A stretch of DNA of 64,000 nt, taken from Cytophagales bacterium. GTDB taxonomy: Bacteria > Bacteroidota > Bacteroidia > Cytophagales > Flammeovirgaceae. Within the stretch, counting starts at the first letter, position 1. Every line of letters starts with the position of its first letter. The position numbers and the translations under genes are program-made. Under the pieces are notes generated by a model. It ran no database searches and had not been told where the DNA came from. It saw nothing but the letters and a program-made list of their open reading frames with translations. The stretch is from positions 62,001-126,000 of the forward strand of contig JANWWC010000006.1 in assembly GCA_025056215.1 (NCBI GenBank). The letters run 5' to 3'. Positions 7,554 through 16,118 of this stretch are shown piece by piece.

Positions 7554-10500
7554 ATGATGTGTTCGTTTAAAAATATTGGATTCTTATGGGGAATGCTCTG
7601 CTGCTTTTCTTTGCAGGCTCAAAGAGAATTTTATTTTGAGCACATCTCTACAGAACAAGGACTTCCACACCCTTCTGTATACTCTTTTCTTCAAGATAAA
7701 TACGGCTTTATTTGGGTGGCTACTCAAAATGGAATTGCCCGGTACGATGGTTATCATTTTACTGTGTATACTCATAATCCATTAGATTCTACCTCTTTAC
7801 CTGATACTTGGGCAAAAGTTACTTTAGAAGACCAGCAAGGTATTCTTTGGATAGGCACTGCTAACGGATTAGCAAGGCAGCGCGTTGAAGATGGTTACAC
7901 TGAAAAATTTGTCGTGTATCGTCATCATGCACAAGACCCACACTCTTTGATAAACAACAACATATGGTCCTTATTCGAAGATCATCAAGGAAATATTTGG
8001 ATCGGGACAGATAGCGGAATGTCTTGTATGACACTCAAAAACAGAGCGACTGGGCGCTTTATCAATTTTAAGCATAATGAAGATGATCCCACTTCTATTC
8101 CTAAAAAAGGAGTAAATGCTATTTGTCAGGATGCAGATAAAAATCTTTGGATAGGAACGTGGGGGAGCGGAATCGCAAAATTTGATATGAAAACCAAAAC
8201 TTTTAAGAGATATACTACTACTACCGATACTCTTCGTAAAGAAAATAATCTTTCGAATGATTATGTCAAGAGGATGTATTTTCATGGAGGGCTGCTTTAT
8301 ATTATTACAAATGGAGGAGGAATCTCTATTTTTAATCCTAAAACCGAAACCTTTTCGCATATCAAAAAGCAGGCAGATAAGCCTTATTCTTTATCGAGTA
8401 ATCATTTGCTTTCTGCTTTGCATGATAGCCAAAACCGATTTTGGGTGGGTACTTACGATGCAGGGCTCTGTTTACAAATCACAGATACTTCTTTTCAACA
8501 TTTTCGTTACGATCCTCTGCGCCCTAACACCATCAAAGATAATTGGATAGCTTCTCTTTTTGAAGATAAGTCGAACGTACTTTGGATAGGACATGCTAAT
8601 GGCATCAATAAAACGGATTTGCGTCCCCTTAAATTTAGAGCTGTCAAACATGATCCTACTACCATCAATACAATTCCAGACAAAAAAATCAATTTTGTAT
8701 ATGAAGATAAGTTTGGAGAAATTTGGTTTGGATTGTGGCACGGAGGATTAGTGCGTTGGGATAGGAAGTTAAATTTATTTTTTCAGTACACTTATAATGG
8801 AGATGAAAGCAGCATTAGCGATAACCGTGTATGGGCTATCGTAGAAGATCAATACGACAATATTTGGGTGGGTACTGGAAGGGGACTTAACAAATTTAAT
8901 CGGAAAAGCGAAACATGGAAGCACTACATCAGAGGAGAAAATGCCAAAGGTTTGAGTTATAACAATATTTCTTGCATGCTCAAAGACTCTGACTCTACTA
9001 TTTGGATAGGAACTTGGAGCGGAGGCATCAATTTGTTTAATATCAATACAGAAGAGTTTATTTCATTTCGTCATGACGCTAAAAATCCTTATAGTTTGCC
9101 TCACGAATATATCACTTCTATTATTCACGATGAAGGAAACGTGTATTGGCTGAGCACGAGTGGAGGAGGTTTGGTTCAGATGATTCGTCTTCGGTATGAT
9201 TCTGTGATTTTCAAACAATTTGAACACAATCCATTAGATAAAACCTCTATTAGCCATAATACAGTAAGTCAAGTTTTTAAGGATTCAAAAGGACGAATTT
9301 GGGTATGCACTGTAGGAGGAGGACTCAACCTTTTCGATAAAAATACACAAACTTTCCGCCATTTTTTTAAAGAAGACGGATTGCCTGATAACGCCATTGA
9401 GTCTATGATTGAAGATAATAAACAAAGCCTTTGGCTATTTACTCATAAAGGAATTTCTAAGTTTAATCCTAATACTCTCGAATTTCGCAATTTTGATCTT
9501 AAGGATGGGCTTACAGGATATCTCTTTCAAGGGTATCCTTGTAAGACAAGAAATCACGAAATCATCGTTGGAGGAGAAAAGGGGTTTAATATTTTCATAC
9601 CAGACAGTATCAAAGAGAGTCAGTTTCAACCTCCAGTTTATATTGTTAACTTTAAGGTAAACAATGAAAGTTTACGACCTTCTTCTCAAGGTGTTTTGAA
9701 GAGACCTGTTTATCAAACTGAAAAAATAGAGCTTTCTGCTCATGAAAACTTTTTTTCATTGGAGTTTGCAGCATTAGATTATACGTATCCTGCTAAAATT
9801 AAATACGCTTATAAACTTGATGGGTTCGATAAAGATTGGATTTATACTACTGCAGATAAGCGCTTTGCTAATTATACAAATGTTTCTCCAGGAGAGTACG
9901 TTTTCATGGTAAAAGCTACTAACAGTGACGGCATTTGGTCTCCTAAGATGGCAAAGTTAACTATTATTATTACTCCTCCTTTTTGGCAAACATGGTGGTT
10001 CAGAATTTTGATGCTTTTAGTTGTCAGTAGTGCAATTTACGTAGGATACAAAGATCGCATTCGGCGCATTGAAACACAAAAAGCAATTTTAGAGCGCTTA
10101 GTAGCAGAAAGAACTGCCGAAATTTCAGCTAAAAATGCTGCTTTGGAAGAGAAGAATGCCAAAATACAAGCACAAAAATACGATATCGAGAGCAGTATTT
10201 TATACGCTAAAAGAATTCAGGAAGCCATGCTCCCCTTGCAGAAAGAAATTAGAGAGGCGCTTCCTAATTCGTTTATTATGTATCGCCCACGCGATGTGGT
10301 AAGTGGTGATTTTTATTGGTTTGCTCAACGATATGGCAAAATTTATTTAGCCGTAGGCGATTGTACAGGACATGGAGTTCCTGGCGCTTTTATGAGTCTG
10401 ATAGGAAGTTCGTTATTGAGCAAAATTGTATTTGAAAGAAATGTGTTGAATGCAGATAAAATCTTAGAACTTCTCGACGAAGAAATAAGACATTCTCTTA

Positions 10501-10934
10501 AGCAAACAGAAAACGAAAATTCGGATAGTATTGATGTTGGTATTGTTGTGATCGATGAAGATATCATTGAGTTTGCAGGTGCGAAACGCCCTCTGATTTA
10601 TATACAGAATGGGCAAGTTTATTTTGTAAAAGGAACAAACCGTTCTTGTGGAGGAGTAAAGTATCATCAAGTGCAACCTTTCGAAAAGCATATTATTGTG
10701 CGTGAGAGCCCTACCTATTGTTATTTATTTTCGGATGGTTATGAAGATCAGTTTGGGGGTGAAAAAGGGAAAAAATTCATGTCGAAAAGATTTAAGGAAT
10801 TGATTGCTAATATTTATCAACGTCCTTTTGATGAACAGTTCAGGCGTTTGACTCACGAGTTTGTTCATTGGAAGGGAGAGTACGACCAAGTAGATGACGT
10901 GTTAGTAGTTGGATTTATGGTAAGTGAAATGTGA
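7554..10934 (+). CDS. Two-component-regulator propeller / Y_Y_Y / SpoIIE-type phosphatase sensor
   Basis: 1126 residues. After a signal peptide (residues 1-22) comes a large periplasmic sensor with many repeats of the pattern GxxWxGTxxGLxxF, characteristic of the regulator propeller (two seven-bladed propellers are usual). A Y_Y_Y domain follows (about 740-800, DKDWIYTTADKRFANYTNVS), then a membrane helix (about 811-832), a coiled coil and a cytoplasmic SpoIIE/PP2C domain (about 885-1126). Phosphatase metal-site motifs are SGDFYW, GDCTGHGVPGAFMSLIG, SDGYEDQFGG and DDVLVVGF. In hybrid two-component systems this propeller precedes a histidine kinase and often senses glycans; here the output is Ser/Thr dephosphorylation. 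No anti-sigma or STAS partner is adjacent. Two other proteins in the window share the output domain. Confidence 0.92.
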   Translation: MMCSFKNIGFLWGMLCCFSLQAQREFYFEHISTEQGLPHPSVYSFLQDKYGFIWVATQNGIARYDGYHFTVYTHNPLDSTSLPDTWAKVTLEDQQGILWIGTANGLARQRVEDGYTEKFVVYRHHAQDPHSLINNNIWSLFEDHQGNIWIGTDSGMSCMTLKNRATGRFINFKHNEDDPTSIPKKGVNAICQDADKNLWIGTWGSGIAKFDMKTKTFKRYTTTTDTLRKENNLSNDYVKRMYFHGGLLYIITNGGGISIFNPKTETFSHIKKQADKPYSLSSNHLLSALHDSQNRFWVGTYDAGLCLQITDTSFQHFRYDPLRPNTIKDNWIASLFEDKSNVLWIGHANGINKTDLRPLKFRAVKHDPTTINTIPDKKINFVYEDKFGEIWFGLWHGGLVRWDRKLNLFFQYTYNGDESSISDNRVWAIVEDQYDNIWVGTGRGLNKFNRKSETWKHYIRGENAKGLSYNNISCMLKDSDSTIWIGTWSGGINLFNINTEEFISFRHDAKNPYSLPHEYITSIIHDEGNVYWLSTSGGGLVQMIRLRYDSVIFKQFEHNPLDKTSISHNTVSQVFKDSKGRIWVCTVGGGLNLFDKNTQTFRHFFKEDGLPDNAIESMIEDNKQSLWLFTHKGISKFNPNTLEFRNFDLKDGLTGYLFQGYPCKTRNHEIIVGGEKGFNIFIPDSIKESQFQPPVYIVNFKVNNESLRPSSQGVLKRPVYQTEKIELSAHENFFSLEFAALDYTYPAKIKYAYKLDGFDKDWIYTTADKRFANYTNVSPGEYVFMVKATNSDGIWSPKMAKLTIIITPPFWQTWWFRILMLLVVSSAIYVGYKDRIRRIETQKAILERLVAERTAEISAKNAALEEKNAKIQAQKYDIESSILYAKRIQEAMLPLQKEIREALPNSFIMYRPRDVVSGDFYWFAQRYGKIYLAVGDCTGHGVPGAFMSLIGSSLLSKIVFERNVLNADKILELLDEEIRHSLKQTENENSDSIDVGIVVIDEDIIEFAGAKRPLIYIQNGQVYFVKGTNRSCGGVKYHQVQPFEKHIIVRESPTYCYLFSDGYEDQFGGEKGKKFMSKRFKELIANIYQRPFDEQFRRLTHEFVHWKGEYDQVDDVLVVGFMVSEM

Positions 10935-10982
10935 ATCGCAATGACTTTTTTATGAGCATGTATTTCTCTTATGCAATCTTTG

Positions 10983-10990
10983 TATTTTTG
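10983..10990 (+). promoter_or_regulatory. Putative -7 box before the 11012 gene
   Basis: TATTTTTG matches TAnnTTTG and lies 22 bp upstream of the ATG at 11012. No convincing -33 element was found, so this is tentative. Confidence 0.35.
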
Positions 10991-11011
10991 TAAAGCAAAT
11001 AATCTTACAAT

Positions 11012-11464
11012 ATGGATAATATTTTTAAAAAACTTCATTACAAAGATCATAAAGAGATTGTGGTATGGAACGCTCCTGCTTCTTTTGAAGAAAATATCAA
11101 GTCGATAGCGGATAAGTCTGTTGTTAAGAGAGATGTAGCGGAAAATGATAAAATCGAATTTTTTATAGGCTTTGTAACACAACAATCTCAAGTTAATGAA
11201 GTAACTAATCGGTTTGCATCGAAACTAGTAGGCGATGCAGTTTTTTGGCTGTGTTATCCTAAAAAGACTTCTCAACGTTACATATGCGAGTTCAATCGAG
11301 ATAAGGGATGGGACGTATTAGGAAAATATGACTTAGAAGGCGTTAGACAAGTAGCAATCGATGAAGATTGGGTTGCTCTTCGTTTTCGAAAAATTCAATA
11401 TCTTGTCGGCGCCTATTGCCGAGAAACGAAAACTAAGAGAAAGCGAGCTTCTAAGAAAGTGTAG
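11012..11464 (+). CDS. Conserved hypothetical protein (DUF3052-like?)
   Basis: 150 residues, no signal peptide or membrane segment. The most conserved-looking part is near the C-terminus, around residues 94-129: CEFNRDKGWDVLGKYDLEGV followed by an EDWVALRFRK block. The tail is very basic (KTKRKRASKK). The middle (IGFVTQQSQVNEVTNRFASK then AVFWLCYPKK) is reminiscent of DUF3052 proteins, which have a similar predicted strand pattern, but the match is from memory and weak. The gene stands alone between the SpoIIE sensor gene and the rimP leader. Function unknown. Confidence 0.65.
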   Translation: MDNIFKKLHYKDHKEIVVWNAPASFEENIKSIADKSVVKRDVAENDKIEFFIGFVTQQSQVNEVTNRFASKLVGDAVFWLCYPKKTSQRYICEFNRDKGWDVLGKYDLEGVRQVAIDEDWVALRFRKIQYLVGAYCRETKTKRKRASKKV

Positions 11465-11581
11465 TTTGATTAATAGTTTCAATACGTGTTCAAAACGAAA
11501 ATTTTGGCAAATTCTATTTTTCTGACAAAGTACTAGCTCAATTGCTTGACAAATTAAAGAATAATTTCCTTCTTTGCAGGG

Positions 11582-11608
11582 AAAGGGTGCGAAGTCGCTC
11601 CCTTTTTT
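11582..11608 (+). terminator. Terminator-like leader hairpin upstream of rimP
   Basis: AAAGGG (11582-11587) pairs with CCCTTT (11600-11605). After a T-T mismatch the stem continues as GCGA/TCGC, closing on a very small loop, and the hairpin ends in a run of six T residues. It ends 15 bp before the rimP ATG. It could terminate the upstream gene, but that gene ends 117 bp earlier, and a promoter-like TTCTTTG occurs immediately before the hairpin. A leader attenuator for rimP-nusA is therefore plausible. Confidence 0.6.
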
Positions 11609-11623
11609 GTTTATAAATTTTGC

Positions 11624-12124
11624 ATGGGAGTCAGTTTACAACATATTGAGGCACAAGTAAAGCAATTTGTAGAAGCAATAGCAGCTTCTCAAGAAGATCT
11701 ATTTTGTATAGAAGTTTCTGTAAAGCCTTTTGCAAAGAAACTAAAAGTGGTTGTAGTAGTAGATTGTGATGGTGGAATTACGGTAGAAAGATGTGCTGAA
11801 ATCAGTCAGATATTAGAAAAAAATATTGATAATCACAATCTTATAGAGGAGAGTTATGAATTAGAAGTTTCTTCTCCTGGTGTAGGCGAACCTTTGAAAC
11901 ATCCGCGTCAGTGGAAAAATGTGCTTCACAGAAAGATAGAGGTTCGATTGTTAGAAGGAAAAAAACTTGTGGGAGTTCTTACGGATTATGACGATGAACG
12001 CATTGTGATTCGTGAGGAAATTGAAGCTAAGAATCCGAAAAATAAACAAAAACAGTGGATAGAAGGCGTAGAAATTCAGCGCAGCATGATTGAGCAAGTA
12101 ATTGGTTTGGTAAATTTAAAATAA
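11624..12124 (+). CDS. rimP: Ribosome maturation factor RimP
   Basis: 166 residues with the RimP pattern: an N-terminal alpha/beta domain containing VVVDCDGGITVERCAEISQI and LEVSSPGVGEPLKHPRQW, then an SH3-like C-terminal domain. RimP helps mature the 30S subunit by assisting late protein assembly at the central pseudoknot of 16S rRNA. The gene lies 9 bp upstream of nusA, its classic partner, and starts just after a terminator-like hairpin. Length and motifs are normal for the family. Confidence 0.94.
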   Translation: MGVSLQHIEAQVKQFVEAIAASQEDLFCIEVSVKPFAKKLKVVVVVDCDGGITVERCAEISQILEKNIDNHNLIEESYELEVSSPGVGEPLKHPRQWKNVLHRKIEVRLLEGKKLVGVLTDYDDERIVIREEIEAKNPKNKQKQWIEGVEIQRSMIEQVIGLVNLK

Positions 12125-12133
12125 AAATATACG

Positions 12134-13387
12134 ATGAATAGTTCTGTTTTGATAGAGAGCTTTGCTGATTTTGCAACACTTCGAAAGATAGACCGTCCTA
12201 CGATGATTAAAATTTTAGAAGATGTTTTTCGTACGATGATTCGAAAAAAGTTTGGGACGGATGAGAATTTTGATGTTGTCATTAACTTAGATAAAGGAGA
12301 TTTGGAAATTTATCGTTATCGCCAAATTGTAGAAGATAAAGCACAAAATTTTGATGCTACGCGCCAGATTCGTCTGAAAGATGCGCGCAAAATTGATGCT
12401 TCTTTTCAAGTAGGAGAAGAAGTAGTAGAGCCCGTGCAATTATCAGATTTTGGAAGAAGGCTTGTGCAAACTGCTCGTCAAACGCTTATTCAGAAAGTAA
12501 AAGATGTAGAAAAAGACAACCTTTACAACAAATACCGAGATAAAGTAGGTGAAATTGTTACAGTAGAAGTCTATCAAATTGTGGGGAAAGACTATATTTG
12601 CATAGACAATGAAAAAAATGAACTATTCTTACCTTTCAGCGAAACCATTCAAAAAAAAGACCGTTTCCGAAAAGGAGATACTTTGCGCGCTGTGGTGCAC
12701 AAAGTGGAAACTATCAATGGAACGCCTAAAATTACTTTGTCGCGCACTTCTCCTGTATTCTTAGAGCGTTTGTTTGAGTTAGAAGTACCAGAAATTGCCG
12801 AAGGAATAATTGCTATCAAGCGCGTAGAGCGAGACCCTGGAGAACGCGCGAAAGTAGCAGTAGAGTCGTTCGATGACCGTATAGACCCCGTAGGAGCTTG
12901 CGTAGGAATGAAGGGATCTAGAATTCATAGCATTGTAAGAGAACTACAAAACGAAAACATAGACGTAATTAACTATACAGAAAATTTTGAGCTATATGTA
13001 GCGCGAGCTCTAGCACCTGCCAAACTTAATAGTATTAAGGTAGATGAAAAACGCCGCCGCGTGATGGTAACCCTCGACCGCGACCAAGTCTCGTTAGCTA
13101 TTGGTAAAAATGGTTCTAATATCAAACTAGCAAGCCGACTCATTGGAATGGAGATTGACATTTTCAGAGAGCTCGAAGATTACGAAGCTAATGAAGAAGA
13201 TGTAGAAATTTCAGAGTTTGCTGATGTTATTGACCAATGGATGCTAGATGAACTTTATAAAATAGGATTAGAAACCGCAAAGAGCGTATTAGCAGCAGGA
13301 AAAGATATTCTTGTGAAACGAACTGAATTAGAAGAAGAACAAGTAGATTATATTCTTGAAGTGATGCGAAAAGAATTTGAAGATTGA
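12134..13387 (+). CDS. nusA: Transcription termination/antitermination factor NusA
   Basis: 417 residues. The N-terminal RNA-polymerase-binding domain occupies roughly residues 1-125. The S1 RNA-binding domain follows (about 137-200, GEIVTVEVYQIVGKDYICID). Two KH domains carry GxxG loops, VGMKGSRIHSIV near 254 and AIGKNGSNIKLAS near 320. A short acidic C-terminal region ends the protein; there are no extended acidic repeats of the enterobacterial kind. NusA binds elongating RNA polymerase and modulates pausing, intrinsic termination and antitermination. It is cotranscribed with rimP. infB, which usually follows nusA, is absent here. Confidence 0.96.
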   Translation: MNSSVLIESFADFATLRKIDRPTMIKILEDVFRTMIRKKFGTDENFDVVINLDKGDLEIYRYRQIVEDKAQNFDATRQIRLKDARKIDASFQVGEEVVEPVQLSDFGRRLVQTARQTLIQKVKDVEKDNLYNKYRDKVGEIVTVEVYQIVGKDYICIDNEKNELFLPFSETIQKKDRFRKGDTLRAVVHKVETINGTPKITLSRTSPVFLERLFELEVPEIAEGIIAIKRVERDPGERAKVAVESFDDRIDPVGACVGMKGSRIHSIVRELQNENIDVINYTENFELYVARALAPAKLNSIKVDEKRRRVMVTLDRDQVSLAIGKNGSNIKLASRLIGMEIDIFRELEDYEANEEDVEISEFADVIDQWMLDELYKIGLETAKSVLAAGKDILVKRTELEEEQVDYILEVMRKEFED

Positions 13388-13412
13388 TGGTTGTATTTTA
13401 ATCTGAAAACCA

Positions 13413-13886
13413 ATGACGTTTCAAGAAATTGCTGCCATTGCAGGAAAACCCGGTTTGTATCGGATTCTCAAGCCGACACGCACTGGAGTCATCGTAGAAG
13501 CATTGCAAGAAAAGCCTACTAAGTTTGCAGTTGATGCTCATCAGCGTATTTCGATTTTGAGCGAAGTATCGGTATACGTGACAGGTATGAAAGAAGAGTC
13601 TGTACCTTTGGTAGAGGTTTTTAAGAATATCAGAAAAGAATACGGAGATACGCTCGATGTGGATGCTAAAAATACAATGGAACTCATGGCTTTCTTTAAA
13701 ACTGTGCTTCCTCATTACAACAAAGAGAAAGTGTATCCATCTGATGTACGCAAAATCGTACAATGGTATGGGATTCTTTGTAAGTTCGCAGCAGATGTTT
13801 TTAACGAGCCTACTATACAAAAATCTGATGAACAAATTTCTTCCTCTGATTCGACGGGTCTTGATTCTAAAGAAATGAAAATGTGA
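13413..13886 (+). CDS. DUF5606 family protein
   Basis: 157 residues. The N-terminal half begins TFQEIAAIAGKPGLYRILKP followed by a GVIVEAL strand and an RISILSEVSVYV segment, the pattern of DUF5606, a domain I know from Bacteroidota only. The C-terminal half (about 70-135) is helical with VDAKNTMELMAFFKTVLP and VYPSDVRKIVQWYGIL; the last ~20 residues are Ser/Asp/Glu-rich and probably disordered. It follows nusA by 25 bp and overlaps the next gene by 4 bp, so it belongs to the rimP-nusA transcription unit. Function unknown; conservation next to translation genes hints at a core role. Confidence 0.75.
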   Translation: MTFQEIAAIAGKPGLYRILKPTRTGVIVEALQEKPTKFAVDAHQRISILSEVSVYVTGMKEESVPLVEVFKNIRKEYGDTLDVDAKNTMELMAFFKTVLPHYNKEKVYPSDVRKIVQWYGILCKFAADVFNEPTIQKSDEQISSSDSTGLDSKEMKM

Positions 13887-14605
13887 AACGCAAAGGTTTT
13901 TTTCGTTCGCCAAATTTTCGAATACGGGCGTTGGAATCAGAAATCATGGATGATTTCGCTTTGCGAAACGATGTGCTTTTTAGGTCGTTGAGAGAGTTTG
14001 ATACTATCAATCAGTATGCTAATGTTTATACTACTGTTACTAAAGGAATTAAAAAGCTTTTAAAAGGCAGGCAATTATTACAGCCCTTGACCATTGCTGA
14101 TTGGGCTTGTGGATGCGGAGAAACTCTCCGAAGAATTTATGAGTGGGCTGAAAGTCAAAAAATTGATGTACGCTTGATGGGATTTGACGCTAATCCAGCA
14201 GTAGTGGAGTTTGCCCAAAAGCGAACTTCTTACCCGCAGATTGAATATTATTGTCAGAAAGTGGAGAATATTTCTGGACAAAAGTTTGATATTATTGTAG
14301 CTAATTCGTTCTTACACCATTTTAACGATGACGGTATTATCCGATTATTTAAAAAAATGAGAGCCCAGTCTAATTTAGGAATTGTAGTGAGTGATTGGCA
14401 TCGGCATCCTTTTCTTTATTATGCAATTTGTTATTATACCCAATGGTTTTCTGAGTCTTATATCACGCAGTACGACGGAAAGCTTTCAATTCTTCGCGGT
14501 TTTGTAAGAAAGGAATTAGAGAGGATGGCAGTTGAAGGAGGTTGGGAAAAGGTTGAAGTAAGTTGGGAATGGGCTTTTCATTGGTTAGTAGTAGCATCGA
14601 AATAA
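13883..14605 (+). CDS. Class I SAM-dependent methyltransferase
   Basis: 240 residues starting at a GTG whose bases overlap the previous stop (GTGA), typical of translational coupling. Motif I of Rossmann-fold methyltransferases is visible as ADWACGCGETLRRIY (about residues 72-86). It is followed by an acidic residue at the end of strand 2 (MGFDANPAVVEFAQ) and motif IV-like FDIIVANSFLHHF, which is the typical layout of UbiE/small-molecule methyltransferases. The C-terminal half has a hydrophobic stretch (YYAICYYTQWF). The substrate cannot be assigned. Such genes in Bacteroidota often accompany isoprenoid or polyketide synthases, but none is adjacent here. Confidence 0.82.
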   Translation: MKRKGFFRSPNFRIRALESEIMDDFALRNDVLFRSLREFDTINQYANVYTTVTKGIKKLLKGRQLLQPLTIADWACGCGETLRRIYEWAESQKIDVRLMGFDANPAVVEFAQKRTSYPQIEYYCQKVENISGQKFDIIVANSFLHHFNDDGIIRLFKKMRAQSNLGIVVSDWHRHPFLYYAICYYTQWFSESYITQYDGKLSILRGFVRKELERMAVEGGWEKVEVSWEWAFHWLVVASK

Positions 14606-14694
14606 CTAAATTTTACTAGGGTTGTTTGTTTGTGTAATAGTTGTCGATTTTATTTATAACTCAAAGAGTAAAAAAACAACTTCCAAAATTGAAA

Positions 14695-15780
14695 ATGGGC
14701 AACAGAAAACAAGAACTTATGGAAGTAGAAAAGGAGCAAATACTCAAAAAGTTGAATCCCAATCAAATTATACTGCCTGTTACAATTGGGCTTTTGGTAG
14801 TGATAGGCATGATATTTTTGAATGGAAACTTGAACATTCAACAAATTATAGCGCATCTAAAGAAAGCCCACTGGATTTGGATTGCTGCTGCAATAGGAGT
14901 ATTGCTTGCGCGCGATTTAGGTTACATGATGCGCATTCGCATGCTGACTAACAACTTGCTTTCTTGGAAGGCTGCTTTTTATATCGTTATGCTTTGGGAA
15001 TTTTCAAGTGCTATTACTCCTTCTGTAGTGGGTGGAACAGCAGTAGCTGTGTTTATCATCAACCGTGAAAAAATTCCTTTTGGCAAATCGCTAGCTTATG
15101 TGTTGCTCACTGCCGGATTAGATAATTTGTTTTTTGTGGTTGCTTCTCTTACTGTGTTTCTCATTTTTCCTGCCGATATATTTCCTAATGGGAAAAACAC
15201 TCTTTCTTTGTTTGGCTATGAATTACCTTTGCAATATATCTTTGGAATTTCTGCCTTTTTAATCGCTATTTATACGATTCTCATGTTAGCAGGTCTTTTA
15301 GTAACTCCTCGCGCTTTTAAATGGGTTGCTGAAAAGCTTGCTGATTTTCCGTTGCTTAAACGTTGGCGCTCTGATTTGTTAGAAACAGCTGATGATATTG
15401 TACTTGCTTCTGATATGTTAAAAGAATATTCTATAGGGTATTGGGTCAAGGCGTGGTTAATAACTATTTTTATTTGGTCGGCGCGCTATGGCATGGTCAA
15501 TTGCTTAGTAGCCGCTTTTACAGAGATTCAACTCTACGACCATTTTGTGATTTTTGCAAGACAGATTATTATGTGGATTATTATGTTAATTTCGCCTACG
15601 CCTGGGAGTTCTGGAACAGCCGAGTATTTTTTCCAACTCTTTTTTGACCATTACTTCCCTATTGTGGGCTTTAGTATTGTAGTAGCACTTTTTTGGCGGA
15701 TTTTTACTTATTACACCTACTTACTTGTAGGAGCTGTAGTGCTACCCAAATGGCTTAAAAGGGTGCTTTCCGATAAATAA
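14695..15780 (+). CDS. Flippase-like membrane protein (UPF0104 / LPG synthase TM region)
   Basis: About 361 residues from the ATG at 14695 (a TTG at 14641 and an ATG at 14719 are alternatives). Roughly eight hydrophobic segments are spread along the protein. Family marks are the conserved WEFSSAITPSVVGGTAVAVF block (about residues 101-120) and a late PTPGSSGTAEYFF block, both typical of the lysylphosphatidylglycerol synthase TM region / UPF0104 family, which includes lipid and glycolipid flippase-like proteins. No C-terminal aminoacyl-transferase domain is present, so it is not a full MprF. It follows the methyltransferase by about 90 bp in the same direction. Confidence 0.85.
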   Translation: MGNRKQELMEVEKEQILKKLNPNQIILPVTIGLLVVIGMIFLNGNLNIQQIIAHLKKAHWIWIAAAIGVLLARDLGYMMRIRMLTNNLLSWKAAFYIVMLWEFSSAITPSVVGGTAVAVFIINREKIPFGKSLAYVLLTAGLDNLFFVVASLTVFLIFPADIFPNGKNTLSLFGYELPLQYIFGISAFLIAIYTILMLAGLLVTPRAFKWVAEKLADFPLLKRWRSDLLETADDIVLASDMLKEYSIGYWVKAWLITIFIWSARYGMVNCLVAAFTEIQLYDHFVIFARQIIMWIIMLISPTPGSSGTAEYFFQLFFDHYFPIVGFSIVVALFWRIFTYYTYLLVGAVVLPKWLKRVLSDK

Positions 15781-15845
15781 AAAGAATCCGCGTATTTAAA
15801 CTTAATTCTTAAAAAAATTGTTCTTTTTCTAAAAATGGCTTTAAA

Positions 15846-16118
15846 ATGAAAAGATTATTCTTTTTTGTATGGAGTGTACTACTTTCTATAAGCACTTATG
15901 CGCAATGTGCTATGTGCAAAGCAAACGTAGAAAGCAATCTTAAGACAGGAATTGCCACTATCGGAAAAGGGATCAACGCGGGAATTTTATATTTGATGGC
16001 ATTTCCTTATCTCGCTTTTGTAGTAATTGCTTATTTTTGGTATCGAAATAGTAAGCAAGAAGCCAAGCGGAAAGCTTCTATTGCAGCTTTAAAAGCAAAA
16101 CTAAGCAAGAGTGAATAA
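15846..16118 (+). CDS. Small exported/membrane protein with CxxC motif
   Basis: 90 residues. A signal peptide (MKRLFFFVWSVLLSISTYAQ) is followed immediately by CAMCKANVES, then one membrane helix (about residues 42-63, AGILYLMAFPYLAFVVIAYF) and a basic cytoplasmic tail. The CxxC right after the cleavage site could bind metal or act as a redox pair. Small proteins of this shape occur widely in Bacteroidota, but I know no function. It overlaps the ABC exporter start by 8 bp and is probably coupled to it. Confidence 0.7.
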   Translation: MKRLFFFVWSVLLSISTYAQCAMCKANVESNLKTGIATIGKGINAGILYLMAFPYLAFVVIAYFWYRNSKQEAKRKASIAALKAKLSKSE

